Shown here: positions 53,781 through 64,000 of the stretch, one piece after another
Layout: every line of letters begins with the position of its first letter
Numbering within the stretch: the stretch's first letter is position 1
Source: Excoecaria cochinchinensis
Taxonomy: Eukaryota > Streptophyta > Magnoliopsida > Malpighiales > Euphorbiaceae
Assembly (NCBI GenBank): GCA_947683425.1
Contig: CANTUQ010000043.1
Location: 13,224,501 to 13,288,500, forward strand
Length of the DNA stretch: 64,000 nt
Direction of reading: 5' to 3'
The notes under the pieces: generated by a model
Database searches by the model: none
Seen by the model: only the letters and a program-made list of their open reading frames with translations
Told to the model about the DNA's origin: nothing
Made by a program: the position numbers and the translations under genes

Positions 53781-55320
53781 GAGGTCCCGACGGTCGATTG
53801 AAAAAGGTTTCACTTTTGGGATTATCAGAGTTGGTTTCAGATCAGAGTTCGGATTCATTTTCAGAGGGTAGTGAGATTTTATCTTCTGAGTCATCAGCTG
53901 AAGCAAGTATGTCTAACCCAGCGAGTGGTTCTGATGCAACCAGGGCAATGATTGCCGAGGAAGTAGGGAAGAGAATGGAGGAATTTGAGGCCCGTATGAT
54001 GGCGATGATGGGCAACCTTGCCACTACCTTAGCCCCACTGGCTGGGCAACAGGTTGTTGCTCAAGCTAGGGAGCAAGAAGAACAAAGGGTTACCAGAGAG
54101 GATCCCCCAGCTGCAGTTGACCCACCTGTGGTTGAGCCAAGCCAGCGCCTGTTGAGCAGAGGGAAGGCCCGAAATCTGTGGTTGACCTATGGGATGAGCA
54201 GGAAGAACAGACGGTAGTGAAGGAAAAATCACCCAAGTTGGAAGATGCAATGTGGAGGAAAATGGAGGAAAAATTTGAAGCTATGACAAGAATGTTAAAG
54301 GTAGGAGGAGGGATGAATCTCGAGGATCCAGAACTAAATAGTGATGATCTAATACCTCAGAACTTCAAAATGCCTGATATTTCTAAATTCGATGGCACTT
54401 CTGATCCCACCGCACACATAAAGCAGTACTCGTTGGTGATGAAGGGTACTACTTTAACTAAGAGACAAAAGATTGAGTATTTTTGTCTGAGCTTAGCCGG
54501 CCCGGCGGTGGATTGGTACCATGGGCTAGATCGAAGGACAAAGGAGGATTGGAATTTATTGATAGAAGAGTTCCTCAGATAATACGATTGTAGCACGAGA
54601 ATAGAGGTAACTTTGAAGGATTTGGAGCTATTGCAGCAAAAGGCGGAGGAGTATTTTCATGAGTACCTCACTCATTGGAGAAATCGAGTTATGGAGATGA
54701 AGCGCAAACCAGATACTCAAGATTAGATTCGGCTATTCATCAAAAATACGAGCCCGTATTTAAGGGATGGATTGAAGATGAAGGGATTAAGAGACTGGGA
54801 GTCCTTGAAGGACATTGCTATTGAGGCTGAGGGAGAGTATCTTTTGAGAAAGGCCAATAGTGAAGCTTATGCCAAGAGGGGTTATGCTAATCAGGGGGCA
54901 ACTAGGCCAACGAGCTCCAGTAGTGGAAATCGAAGTGGGAAAACAGCTGAGGTGTCGGCGACGGGCATGAGTCAGAGATACTTCTCGAATTTGGGCCGGC
55001 CTTTATTGTGGGTGCTAAAAAGATTAATGAAATAGGGGAAGCTGCAGCCCCTACCACCTAGACCAGCTAAGAACCAAGGACAGCCGAGGCATAAAGAGAA
55101 TGAATATTGTGCTTATCACTAGCATACCGGACACCTAACAGATAACTGTGTGACGTTGAGGCACCAGATTCAAGATCTAATTGATAGCAAACAGATCACT
55201 GACCCAGAACAGAGAGAGAGTAAGAAGAAGTCCAACTATAATGCTGTGCCACCACCCGTTTTCACGATTGGATCAAGTTTACCCGAATGGTATGTCATGC
55301 AGGATCTGTATGTACGAGAA
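53781..55320 (+). pseudogene. Element II gag, frameshifted and with stops
   Basis: The N-terminal part (to 54,217; MIAEEVGKRMEEFEARMMAMM coiled coil) shifts frame into 54,178-54,582 (KMPDISKFDGTSDPTAHI, FCLSLAGPAVDWYHGLD). That is followed in frame by TAA 54,580, a stop near 54,724 (TAG), a stop near 55,033 and another TAG inside the YCAYH-HTGHLTDNC zinc-knuckle-like region near 55,120. Comparison with element III gag shows most stops stand where CAG/CAA (Gln) stood. Gag would form the particle core. Confidence 0.85.
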
Positions 55321-55658
55321 TGAATATGTTGCTGTTACTCGCCATCGATTTAATGAAGAAAGGATGTCCGTGGGGGCAATAGATTGTTGGTCCACCAGTG
55401 ATAGTGGCGGAGAAGACGAAGATGAGGAGAAAGAAGAAAAGTCTGTAGACTTATGGGAATCAGATGGAGAAGGGAAAGAAGTAAAGGCTGTAACGAGGAG
55501 TGGTAGAGTGGTCCCGGAGGTAGAGAGGTCACAAGAACCAGCGCAAACACCAGCAGAGAGAGCCAGAAGAGAATCAAATAGTGAAGCAGTTGAAGAAGAC
55601 AACGGCTCAGATATACATATGGGACCTTTTAAGATAGTCTCCTTCACACAGACAAAAG
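55321..55658 (+). other. Acidic linker between gag and protease of element II
   Basis: A frame open from 55,181 to 55,678 encodes a Glu/Asp/Ser-rich stretch (GGEDEDEEKEEKSVDLW) and TRSGRVV..., like the disordered gag-pro linker of this clade. It lies in a different frame from the zinc-knuckle text, so an indel separates them. Confidence 0.55.
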
Positions 55659-56370
55659 TTGGTCGAGGCTTTAAGTGAGTCTACTGTGGCCACTACAACT
55701 TCTCCATCCGAACTGCTAGAGATGGTAAAAGGGGGATCAGGGGAGAGATTGGTTTATTCTGATGCAGACCTGCTAACTAAGGGCCGCAATCACAACCGAC
55801 CGCTGTACATCAAGGCACAAATTAATGGTAAGCACACCGCTTGTGTCATGGTGGATGACGGATCATCTATAAATGTTTGCCCTCTGGTAGCACTTCAGGC
55901 TTTTGGGGTTAGATGAAAGCAAGCTTAGCAAGTTTGATTTGACCATCACAGCTTATGATAATTCTAGAAGACAAGCCTCGGGAACATTTAGGGCTCTGAT
56001 TAAGACGAGACCTATTGAGACGAAAGCAGATTTTGTGGTTTTGCCTATCCTAGCCAATTTTTCAGTCCTACTTGGAAGGCCGTGGTTCCATAAATTAGGA
56101 GGAGTGCCATCTACCCTACACCAGATGATTAAGATACCATACGAAGGAGAGGTGGTAACTATTAGGGCTGCAAGAGAAAATCAGGTGTTTGCTTTGGGGA
56201 TTTCTAACCAGCCATTTAGTGGCTTTCATGTGTCCATGATAGGAGAAGAGCAAAGTTCAGCGGGTACCCCTCAGGTGGTGAATATGATGAAAAAGATGAA
56301 CTTTCTCCCAGGAGTTGGTTTGGGGAAGAACTCACAAGGGCTGCAATCTGCTATCACAACTCGAGGCTAG
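55659..56370 (+). pseudogene. Element II aspartic protease with G-patch-like tail, frameshifted
   Basis: 55,659-55,916 holds the active-site region (CVMVDDGSSINVCPL). A one-base shift near 55,905 moves to 55,903-56,370 with GLDESKLSKFDLTITAYD, VVLPILANFSVLLGRPWFH and a Gly-rich G-patch-like end (MNFLPGVGLGKNSQGLQ), which then meets a stop. The protease would cleave the polyprotein. Confidence 0.8.
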
Positions 56371-56890
56371 AAAGATCGAAAGGGTTTGGGGTATAAAAGT
56401 GAACGTAGTGAGAAGAAGAAGTTGGAAAAGATTCCCCATATTTCGAAAACTTTTGTTCCTGCATCCTTAGTATGTGCTTATACCGGAGAAGAAGAGCTTT
56501 AATGGGTGAATGGAAAGGTTATTCCAGGATTTGAAATCTTTAGTGATGTCTTTGATTGGGATGTTGGAGTAATCAAATCTGCAGAGGATTTTTGGAATGA
56601 GGAGATTATGACACAGTGCAGTATTTGGGATAGAGAAGAACTCGAGGAGATCGTTACTGAGCACCCGATTGAAAGGGAAAGAGAAGATGGTAGAGCCAGA
56701 TTTAAAGATGGAAGATTTGAGAATTTCACCGCAGATAGCTGAAAAGCCTACATCAAGCCAAGAGGCCAAAGCACAGTCTGCGACAACATCAGCATCAACA
56801 GAAGATGAAGACCATAATCATTTAGATAGTTTGTTTATGCCATAACTTTTTTATGAAGATAATGTTAATGTTTCTGATTATATTAATAAT
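56371..56890 (+). other. Degraded linker between protease and RT
   Basis: The frame is broken but partly readable (WVNGKVIPGFEIFSDVFDWD). It has no enzymatic motif I can name. Confidence 0.5.
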
Positions 56891-58515
56891 ATGAACAACT
56901 TTGCTTATTTGTGTGATCTTTCTAATTATTTCATTTCTCATGATCATAAACATGATGCATTTATTTTTGATATTAATTCAACTAGCACAACTGCGTTTAA
57001 TCTTGGAACTTTGGAAAACCCAAAGGAGATTTTGATAGCATCAGATATTACTCCTGAGGAGAGAATAAAATTTGAGAGAATTTTAAGAAAATATGAAAAG
57101 GTCTTTGCCTGGACTTATGAGGACATGCCGGGGATCGATCTAGAGGTCGCCAAAAATGCTATTCCAACTTACCCAGAGTCTAAACCTGTCAAGCAGAAGC
57201 TCAGAAGACTTAGGCCAGAATGGGCGCAAAAGGTGAAAGAAGAGATCCATAGGCAGATTGAGGCTAAGTTTCTAGTGGAAGTTCAGTACCCGACTTGGTT
57301 AGCTAATGTAGTTCCTGTGGCTAAGAAGGATGGAAAGATCCGAGTATGTGTGGATTATCGGGACTTGAACAAGGCCTGTCCAAAAGATGACTTTCCACTG
57401 CCTCATATAGATGTACTGGTAGATAGTGCAGCTGCATGTATGATGTATAGCTTCGTGGATGGTTATGTAGGTTATAATAAGATCCTCAATAAGATAATTG
57501 ATCGAATCAAGACAGCTTTCATCACAGAATGGGAAACATTTGCCTACCGGGTTATGCCTTTTAGTTTAAAGAATGCGGGTGCAACTTATCAGAGAATGGC
57601 AACAAGAATCCTGGATGACTTGATTCACAAGGAGGTAGAGGTATATGTAGATGAATGATGATTAAGTCAGCCACTAGAGAAGGTCACTTTGAAGATCTGA
57701 AAAAGTTCTTTCAAAGGATCAGCAAGTACAACCTGCGCCTTAACCCTAAGAAGTGCATTTTCGAAGTTACCTCAGGCAAGCTATTGGGCCATGTGGTAAG
57801 TCAAAGAGGAATAGAAGTAGATCCTGATAAGGTCAAGGCTATTAGAGAAATGCCAGCGCCCCAGAAAGAGAAAGAGGTTAGGAGTTTCCTGGGAAAACTT
57901 TAGTACATCAGTCGGTTTATCGCCAAGCTAGCTTCAGTATGTGAGCCCATCTTCAAGCTTCTTAGGAAGAACCAACCGGTGGTGTGGAATGATGATTGCC
58001 AACTGGCCTTTGATACTATAAAGAACTATCTTTTAAATCCACCTGTCTTAAGACCACCATGTCGTGCCAAGCCGCTAATCTTGTACTTAGCAATAGAGGA
58101 CAGCTCAGTGGGTGCTATGATGGCCCAGGAGGATGAATTTGGAGTGGAGTTTGCAGTTTATTACCTTAGCAAGAAATTCTTGCCATATGAAGCCAAATAT
58201 GTTGAAGTGGAAAAGATTTGCTTAGCCGTAATCTGGGCTTCTAAGAAGTTGCGACACTACTTTCACTGTTTCAGCGTGCAAGCAGTTGCTAAGCATAACC
58301 CGCTTAGGTACCTTCAACCGGCACCCTCTCTACTAGGAAAGATGGGAAGATGGTTATTACTATTGCAGGAGTTCAATATTGAGTACATTACCAGGAAAAC
58401 CATTAAAGGTAGAGCTGTGGCTGAATTCTTGGCTGAACACCCTACTGAGGGAGACCAGTTCGAATATAATTTCCCAGATGAAGAGGTCGCGGCCATAACA
58501 GTACAAGGGTGGTAG
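56891..58515 (+). pseudogene. Element II reverse transcriptase and RNase H, broken at the YVDD site
   Basis: 56,891-57,658 holds RT fingers and palm (KVREEI-like KVKEEIHRQIEAKFL, WLANVVPVAKKDGKIRVCVDYRDLNKACPKDDFPLP, FAYRVMPFSLKNAGATYQR) and ends at EVYVDE then stop codons. The next frame begins MMIKSATREGHFEDL at 57,655. A single-base deletion at about 57,652 falls exactly in the catalytic YVDD box. From 57,655 the frame continues through the RT connection and RNase H (YYLSKKFLPYEAKY, KICLAVIWASKKLRHYF) with stops at 57,901 (TAG) and 58,513 (TAG). RT and RNase H would copy element RNA to DNA. Confidence 0.88.
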
Positions 58516-60243
58516 ATGTTCTTTGATGGGGCAGTTAACAGAAAGGGGGCAGGAGCAGGGATTATCCTTATAACCCCGGATGGTAAAAAGCTACCATTAG
58601 CCAAGAAGTTGAGGTACAAGGCAACCAATAATAAAGCGGAATATGAAGCTTTCATCTTCGGGCTGGAAGTGTTGCTTGCTCTAGGGGCAAAGACCGCAGA
58701 AGTCTTTGGAGATTCATCCTTAGTAATTCGTCAGATCAGAGAGGAATGGTCAGTTAAAGAAGAGAGGCTGTCACCTTATGTGAAGCACTTGAAAATGTTG
58801 AGTAGCTAGTTTGAGACCTGCACTTTTCACTTCGTTCCCAGGGATGAAAATCAGTTAGCTGATGGTCTTGCGACATTAGTGTCTATGTGGGATATTCCAA
58901 CAGGGGTTGCTATGAGACCTGTGCTGATCTCTAGTGCGAAGAGGCCTTGTTTCGAAACTGAGCAGATAATGGATGTTCAGGTTGCTGATGGGAAGCCTTG
59001 GTATTATGATATTCAGAACTACTTAGAAAGGTCAGTCTTTCCAGAGGAAGCCACTGAGAAAGATCAAAGAATGATTAGAAAGTTATCCTCTCAATTCATC
59101 AGTGTGGATGGAACTTTGTATAAGAGGCAAGCGGATGGTATCCAGTTGAGATGTTTAGTGGAGAAAGAAGCAGAAAGGGTTATAGAAGAGATTCATGCCG
59201 GTGTTTGTGGAACTCACATGAACGGTTTGGCCTTAGCAAAGAAGATCATGCGCCAGGGATTTTATTGGCTCACAATGGACACAAATTGTTCAAAATATGT
59301 GAAACAATGCCAATTATGCCAACAGTATGCGAATTTGAGGCATGTGCCAGTTTCAGAGCTACATAATCTGACATCTCCATGGCCATTCGCAGCTTGGGGA
59401 ATACACATCATAGGCGAGATACGTCCCACAGCTTCTAATGGGCATAGATTTATTGTGGTCGCCATCGATTACTTTACTAAGTGGGTTTAAGCTGAATCTT
59501 TCAAAAAGGTTGATGCTAGGGACATGGCTAAGTTCATTGAGCGGAATTTGATATGCAGATATGGCCTCCCGCACCACATTATGTATGATAATGGGGTACA
59601 ATTCTTAGCAGAGACTAAACAGATGCTCCAGAAGTATGGAATCCATCATCACAAGTCTTCTCCTTACCGACCTCAGGCTAATGGCGCAGTTGAAGCGGCA
59701 AACAAGAATGTTAAGAAAATATTAGCCAAGATGGTTCAGAGCTATAAATACTGGGCAGAAAAGCTACCATTTGTACTCTGAGGTTATAGAACTACAGTCA
59801 GAACCTCTACGGGAACAACACCTTTCTCTCTGGTGTACGGAACTGAAGTCGTTTTGCCAGTCGAAATCGAACTGAGATCTTTGAGGGTAGTCATGGAAGC
59901 TGAGATTCTAGAGACAGAATGGGCACGGCAGCGACTATTGCAGTTGAACCTGCTGGATGTTGACAGGTTGCGAGCATACTATCACAATTAAGTCTATCAG
60001 AAAAGGGTAGCTCGGTCCTTTGGCAAGAAGGTACGGAAGCACCCATTGAAAGAAGGGGATTTGGTCTTTAAGATGATGAGACTAGGAGTACCAGATATAC
60101 GTGAAAAATTCAGACCAACCTGGGAAGGTCCATTTGTGTTGAAGAAGTTACTGACAAAGGGAGCAGCAATTTTAGCAGACAGTAATGGGAATGAGTTTAG
60201 AGAACCGGTCAATGTCGACATATTAAAAAGATTCCATGGCTAA
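58516..60243 (+). pseudogene. Element II second RNase H and integrase, with stops and a mutated catalytic Asp
   Basis: It runs in one frame. The second (plant-type) RNase H starts MFFDGAVNRKGAGAGIIL and includes TNNKAEYEAFIFGLE and FGDSSLVIRQI. Stop TAG near 58,807. Integrase HHCC domain (HAGVCGTHMNG, CQLC), then GIHIIGEI where element I has GIDIIGEI: the first catalytic Asp is His (about 59,404). DNGVQF and AVEAANKN are kept. Stops: TAA near 59,488, TGA 59,779 and TAA near 59,989. It ends NVDILKRFHG at 60,243. It is clearly dead. Confidence 0.9.
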
Positions 60244-61257
60244 AGGCTAAAATAAAAAGAAGAGAATAAATGCCCCGCGGGTCGAAAACCGAAAAAAAGG
60301 CGGCCTTGCTAAAATTGGGCGCCCTATCAGGGTGAAAATCGAAAAAAGGCATCCTGGGCAAAAATTAAGGGCCGAGAGAAAATGTTCAATCGAGAAAACC
60401 CGAGAGGGCCGATTGATAACAAGAGTTTGATGCTTATAAGATCTATTCCGAGATTAGATGTAGTCTTGTGCTTTTGAATTCTTGTCAAAAGAAGATTATG
60501 TATGATGAAATCATATAGAACTGTACACAATTTTGCAATCAATAAAAGAATTCTGTTTGCATTTTCATTGGTCTTGTAATTCTGTCTTCAAAGCAGTATA
60601 TCATTGATCTATCCAATAACTATTATTTGAGAATCTTTATTAAAAAAAAAGAGAGAAAGAAAAGGCCGTTAGAGATGAAAACCGTAATTGGCGCTCTAAG
60701 CAAAAGTTAGGCCGAGGGACAGGGTGAAAACTTGGGAACAGGCAGTTTGTCCTATAAAAAATAAAATAAAATAAAAGCCGCTGGATTATTTTGGGTCCAT
60801 TCCAGGCAAAAAAAAAAAATAATAATAATAAGGCACAGGGTCATGTGAAAATCCGAAAGGACACATTTCCTGCTAAGAAAAGCTAGTGTGAAAATCCACA
60901 AGGGACGCACTACCTTTAAAATAATGACTTTCGACGCCCGGAGCGATAAGGCGGTATTACTTCAGAGGTAGGGACGTGAGTCCGAACCTCGGATATATGA
61001 TCGTCGACGGAGGAAAGATGCACGCCTAGCGAATCTGTCAGAACCGGTTTTGGGTCGGAGCCCCTGAATCCAAGACAGCGCACTTATGGATCCTTGGGGG
61101 CATGATGGAGCAGCCAAGCTGTATCCCTAGCGGACCCTTGACCACCTAGGACATAGTCATCCATTTTTACAAACATCTACATCTCATATCATGCATACAA
61201 TTTTTTTGTATATACTTCCATGCACATAGCTTTGCAGGAAATATCCAAGAAGAACGT
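60244..61257 (+). other. Element II post-pol region with conserved motif modules
   Basis: GAAAACCGAAAA motifs at 60,280-60,410 and GGTGAAAAC motifs at 60,670-60,740 precede the CCGCTGGA...GTGAAAATCC block (60,778-60,928) that matches the intron of the antisense gene in element I. No DUF7745 or Athila-ORF1-like text is found. From 60,930 to 61,250 I see nothing recognisable. Confidence 0.6.
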
Positions 61258-61690
61258 TTCGCTCAGAAGAGCAGTCCAGAAGGACACCCAGTTCAGAAGA
61301 ACGCCCCGCTCAGAAGAGCATTCCAGAAGGACACCCAGTTCAGAAGAACGCCCTGCTCAGAAGAGCAGTCCAGAAGGACACCCAGTTCAGAAGAACATCC
61401 CGCTCAGAAGAGCAGTCCAGAAGGACACCAAGTTCAGAAGAACGCTTCGCTCAGAAGAGTAGTCCAGAAGGACACCCAGTTCAGAAGAACGCCCCGCTCA
61501 GAAGAGCAGTCCAAAAGGACATCCAGTTCAGAAGAATACCCAGCTCAGAAGAGCAGTCCAGAAGGACACCCAGTTTAGAAGAACACCCAGCTCAGAAGAG
61601 CAGTCCAGAAGGACACCCAGTCCAGAAGAATGCCTTACTCAGAAGAGCAGTTCGGAAGAACAAGAACCTCGCTCAGAAGAGCAAACCTCG
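61258..61690 (+). repeat. 47-bp tandem array, about 9 copies, in the element II 3' UTR
   Basis: The unit runs CGCTCAGAAGAGCAGTCC, AGAAGGACACCCAGTTC and AGAAGAACGCCC, and itself contains CAGAAGA/CAGAAGG sub-repeats. It sits in the same place as the 37-bp array of element I but has no sequence in common with it. Confidence 0.9.
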
Positions 61691-61814
61691 CATTTCGTTG
61701 GTCTATAACAGACTCGGTGCATTACCCGGTTCGATAAGGACAGCTGCCTCAGGTATGTGTCTTTTATCTTTTCTTTGAGTTTTGGCTCACCTAAGCACCT
61801 AGACACTACGTTCC

Positions 61815-61831
61815 CCAAAACTGGGGGCAAC
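61815..61831 (+). promoter_or_regulatory. Polypurine tract of element II
   Basis: CCAAAACTGGGGGCAAC, identical to that of element I, lies directly before the 3' LTR. Confidence 0.85.
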
Positions 61832-64000
61832 TGTGGACACCAGGTCCTGAGGCAGTCCAGACCGAAGTTACCCGATGATGAGAGTGATACCTGGTCATAA
61901 GCAATAGACAAATGGAAGTGATGGTTTCCTCGAAAAAAATATTTTTTCCATTTCCCGTATTCTAAAAATATTTTTCTTTCTTTATTTTTATTTAAAAAAA
62001 AAAGAAAAAGAAAAAAAGAGAAGTAGGAGATGGATTGGGTTTTGGAGGCCTGTGGGTGAGGCCCATCTCACTTTGGTGAGATGCTGCCTCACCACATGAG
62101 GCCCAGCTCACAGGAGAGCAGAGCTCTCACCTGCCTCACGTGCGCTCTTCCTCTTCAACGTCTTTTCTCCATGTTTTTCGCGGATTTGGTTTGAAAATGG
62201 AGTTTTATGATGGATTTAGTAAGGAAGTGAGCGAATCTATCAAATAACATTTAAAGAGTTGAAAAAAGAGAGAGGATCGGAGAGGAACGAAAAAAAGAAA
62301 AAGAAAGGGAGAACACAGAGAGAAAAAAAAAAAAGACAGAAAAAAAACTTTGAGAGCAAGAAAATAAATCTCGTTTTCTCAATAGGCATTCTCAGTTTGT
62401 CTTTTAAGCTCAGGAAACCAATTCTTGAGTTGTAGGATTCTGAGTTTGTTTTGAGTGAAAAAGGAAGGAGTTTAGCGTGAGAAAGTTCATCATCTTGTTT
62501 CTTTTTCTTTGACGTTCTTGCTAGAAGTTTTCAAATCTTGGTTTTAACTTCATTCTCAAGAAAAGCAACGAGGAAATCAGAAGCTTCATTTGCATATCAA
62601 CGATTAAATATCTGAGGGTAAATAACTACTAGTCAGCTCTGTACCTTTATTTTTCTTTCTTTCTCTTTACTTCTTCTTCTTCGTTTTGTTGAACCAGTGA
62701 GTTTCTGTTCTTTGTATATATTGTATTTATTTCTTGTTTGATTCTTTCAACTTGTTGACTGTATGTTTGTTCGCTGTTATGAATATATATGCATGTTAGT
62801 TGTATCATTATGCATGTTTTGATCGTATGATATTATTTTTGTTCCTCTGTCTTTAATCCTCTGTTCGTCCCTGTTTTCTCTTTCATTTGATTGTTTTTTG
62901 CCGTTCGAGTCATATTCTTGCTTTCTCTTCCATTTCATTTCCGATCGAGCTGTTTTCTGCTTTTTTCTTCATTTTCCGATCGAATCTTAATGTTCCGATC
63001 GGTCTGTTTTGCTTCTTGCCCCGATCGGATAGTTTAGCATTTTTTTATCATTTTTTTTCAGTTCGGATTGCAAATTTTCGTGCAATCCGTTCACTAGTCA
63101 TGAACAGCTGTCACGACCTGTGAATGGATGGCCTCCATTCATGAGTCGTGAGTTCCATTCACGAGTCGTGAATGGATTGCCGCCATTCACGAGTCGTGAA
63201 TGGGCATACCGACCCCATTCCCTTTACTTTTCCATTCCTTTTACATTTCCATTTTCAATTCCCCATCTTTGGCCCTTCTTTGTCTTTTAGTTTAGTTAGT
63301 CATGTGATTGCTACCTACTTTATTTCATCTTACTTTTATTTCATTCTGGTTTGTTCTTTTGATTCTTTTGTTTTTTTTTTATTCTTTTGATTTGTTCTTC
63401 ACGTGAATTCATGGCCATCTTATTCTCTTTATAATTTATCTGTTTTATGTTTAATCGTTTTTACTAAATTTGTTTGGTCTAATTAGTTGTCATTTGTTTA
63501 ATTTATTAATTATTTTAACAGGTTAACTTAATTTATTTCATTTTGCTATTATTATATTCATTTAGCTTAATTGTTATTAATATCTTATATGAATATGTTT
63601 TCAAATGATATTGTTAATATTATTTTATTAATATATGTCTTAATATTATTGTTATTTTTTCTTATTATTATTTGATTAATTTATTAATCACTTTAATTAA
63701 TTATTTTATTAAGCTAATTTTAGTTAATTAATTTATCAATTTTTTAATTTACTTTACTAACACTTCATTTTATTTGTTTTGTCGCTTTAATGTTTGCATA
63801 ATTGTTCGAGTTACACGCGCGCTTGGGTCTCAGCAACCGGGGGAATTAGAGACCATCCAAACTTAGGGTTTGCATATTAATTATTTTATTTCTTTTTATT
63901 ATGTTATTATTATTTTGTACGTAAAATATATGTTTTAATTATCCGCGTTATAGAAAATAACGTCTTTTAGATAATTAATAATTTGGGATTTTTATTAATA
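61832..64000 (+). repeat. 3' LTR of element II, cut by the window end
   Basis: It starts TGTGGACACCAGGTCCTGAGG. It is collinear with 49,789-52,189 of the 5' LTR but about 230 bp shorter because it has one copy of the duplicated unit. Its end, the target duplication and the CACTA right terminus should lie beyond the window. Confidence 0.92.

Larger units (their letters stand above)
49789..64000 (+). mobile_element. Element II: near-complete but mutated Tat/Ogre-lineage element
   Basis: 5' LTR (49,789-52,972), PBS (52,974-52,991), leader, gag, acidic linker, protease with G-patch-like text, RT, RNase H, second RNase H, integrase (to 60,243), post-pol module, 47-bp tandem array, polypurine tract (61,815-61,831), 3' LTR (from 61,832, cut by the window end). 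It is nested in the CACTA element. Domain order is that of the Tat clade. All coding parts carry stops. Confidence 0.92.

Overview
This window looks like plant nuclear DNA from a eudicot. It has spliced genes with GT-AG introns, AT-rich intergenic DNA, microsatellites and deep layers of nested transposable elements. I could not settle the species from sequence alone. Only about 8-10 kb near the middle (roughly 31.6-41.2 kb) looks like ordinary genic DNA. The rest is Ty3/gypsy retrotransposons, endogenous pararetrovirus (Caulimoviridae) fragments, chromovirus-like LTRs and a CACTA DNA transposon.

Layout. (1) 1-9,578 is the 3' part of a Tat/Ogre-lineage Ty3 element (element I): an intact RNase H-integrase reading frame, then a divergent pair of extra genes (antisense DUF7745-like and sense Athila-ORF1-like, both with stop codons) sharing one short intergenic promoter region, then a 37-bp tandem array, a polypurine tract and a 2.05-kb LTR. 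(2) 9,579-11,000 is the right part of a different LTR. (3) 11,001-17,891 is element III, a minus-strand, internally deleted Tat element (gag joined to the start of RT) with a 2.6-kb 5' LTR. (4) 17,892-27,560 is endogenous pararetrovirus DNA: an inverted pair of damaged copies joined at about 22,730, plus a third, more divergent copy. The plus arm is split by element IV (18,715-21,241), a one-LTR Tat derivative whose two outer ends both look like the U3 tip. (5) 27,700-31,632 holds an LTR fragment and a complete solo LTR with a perfect TATAT duplication. (6) 31,964-32,611 is a hAT-type MITE with an 8-bp duplication. It lies just upstream of a five-exon DUF760 gene (32,759-36,305), which converges on an intronless GATL glycosyltransferase gene (38,350-37,301). 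(7) 38,570-39,939 is a 1.37-kb palindromic foldback element with a perfect 9-bp duplication, in the GATL 5' flank. (8) 41,195-49,788 is a CACTA transposon with decayed TNP2 and TNPA-like genes on the minus strand. It is cut at 49,789 by element II (49,789 to beyond 64,000), a full-length but mutated Tat/Ogre element with gag, protease, RT, RNase H, second RNase H and integrase, whose 3' LTR runs off the window.

How it fits together. Elements I-IV share LTR termini (TGTRGACACC...GTCACA), a tRNA-Arg-like primer binding site (TGGCGACTCCA...), the same polypurine tract and a conserved post-pol module, but have otherwise diverged LTRs. Comparing them shows features that look constrained: a CAAW-loop hairpin with compensatory stem changes, a PBS-like core inside U5, CpG-rich palindromes near the TATA boxes, and tandem arrays that change sequence but not position. 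The two host genes look intact: one probable plastid protein of unknown function and one probable Golgi cell-wall glycosyltransferase. Each has a transposon directly upstream.
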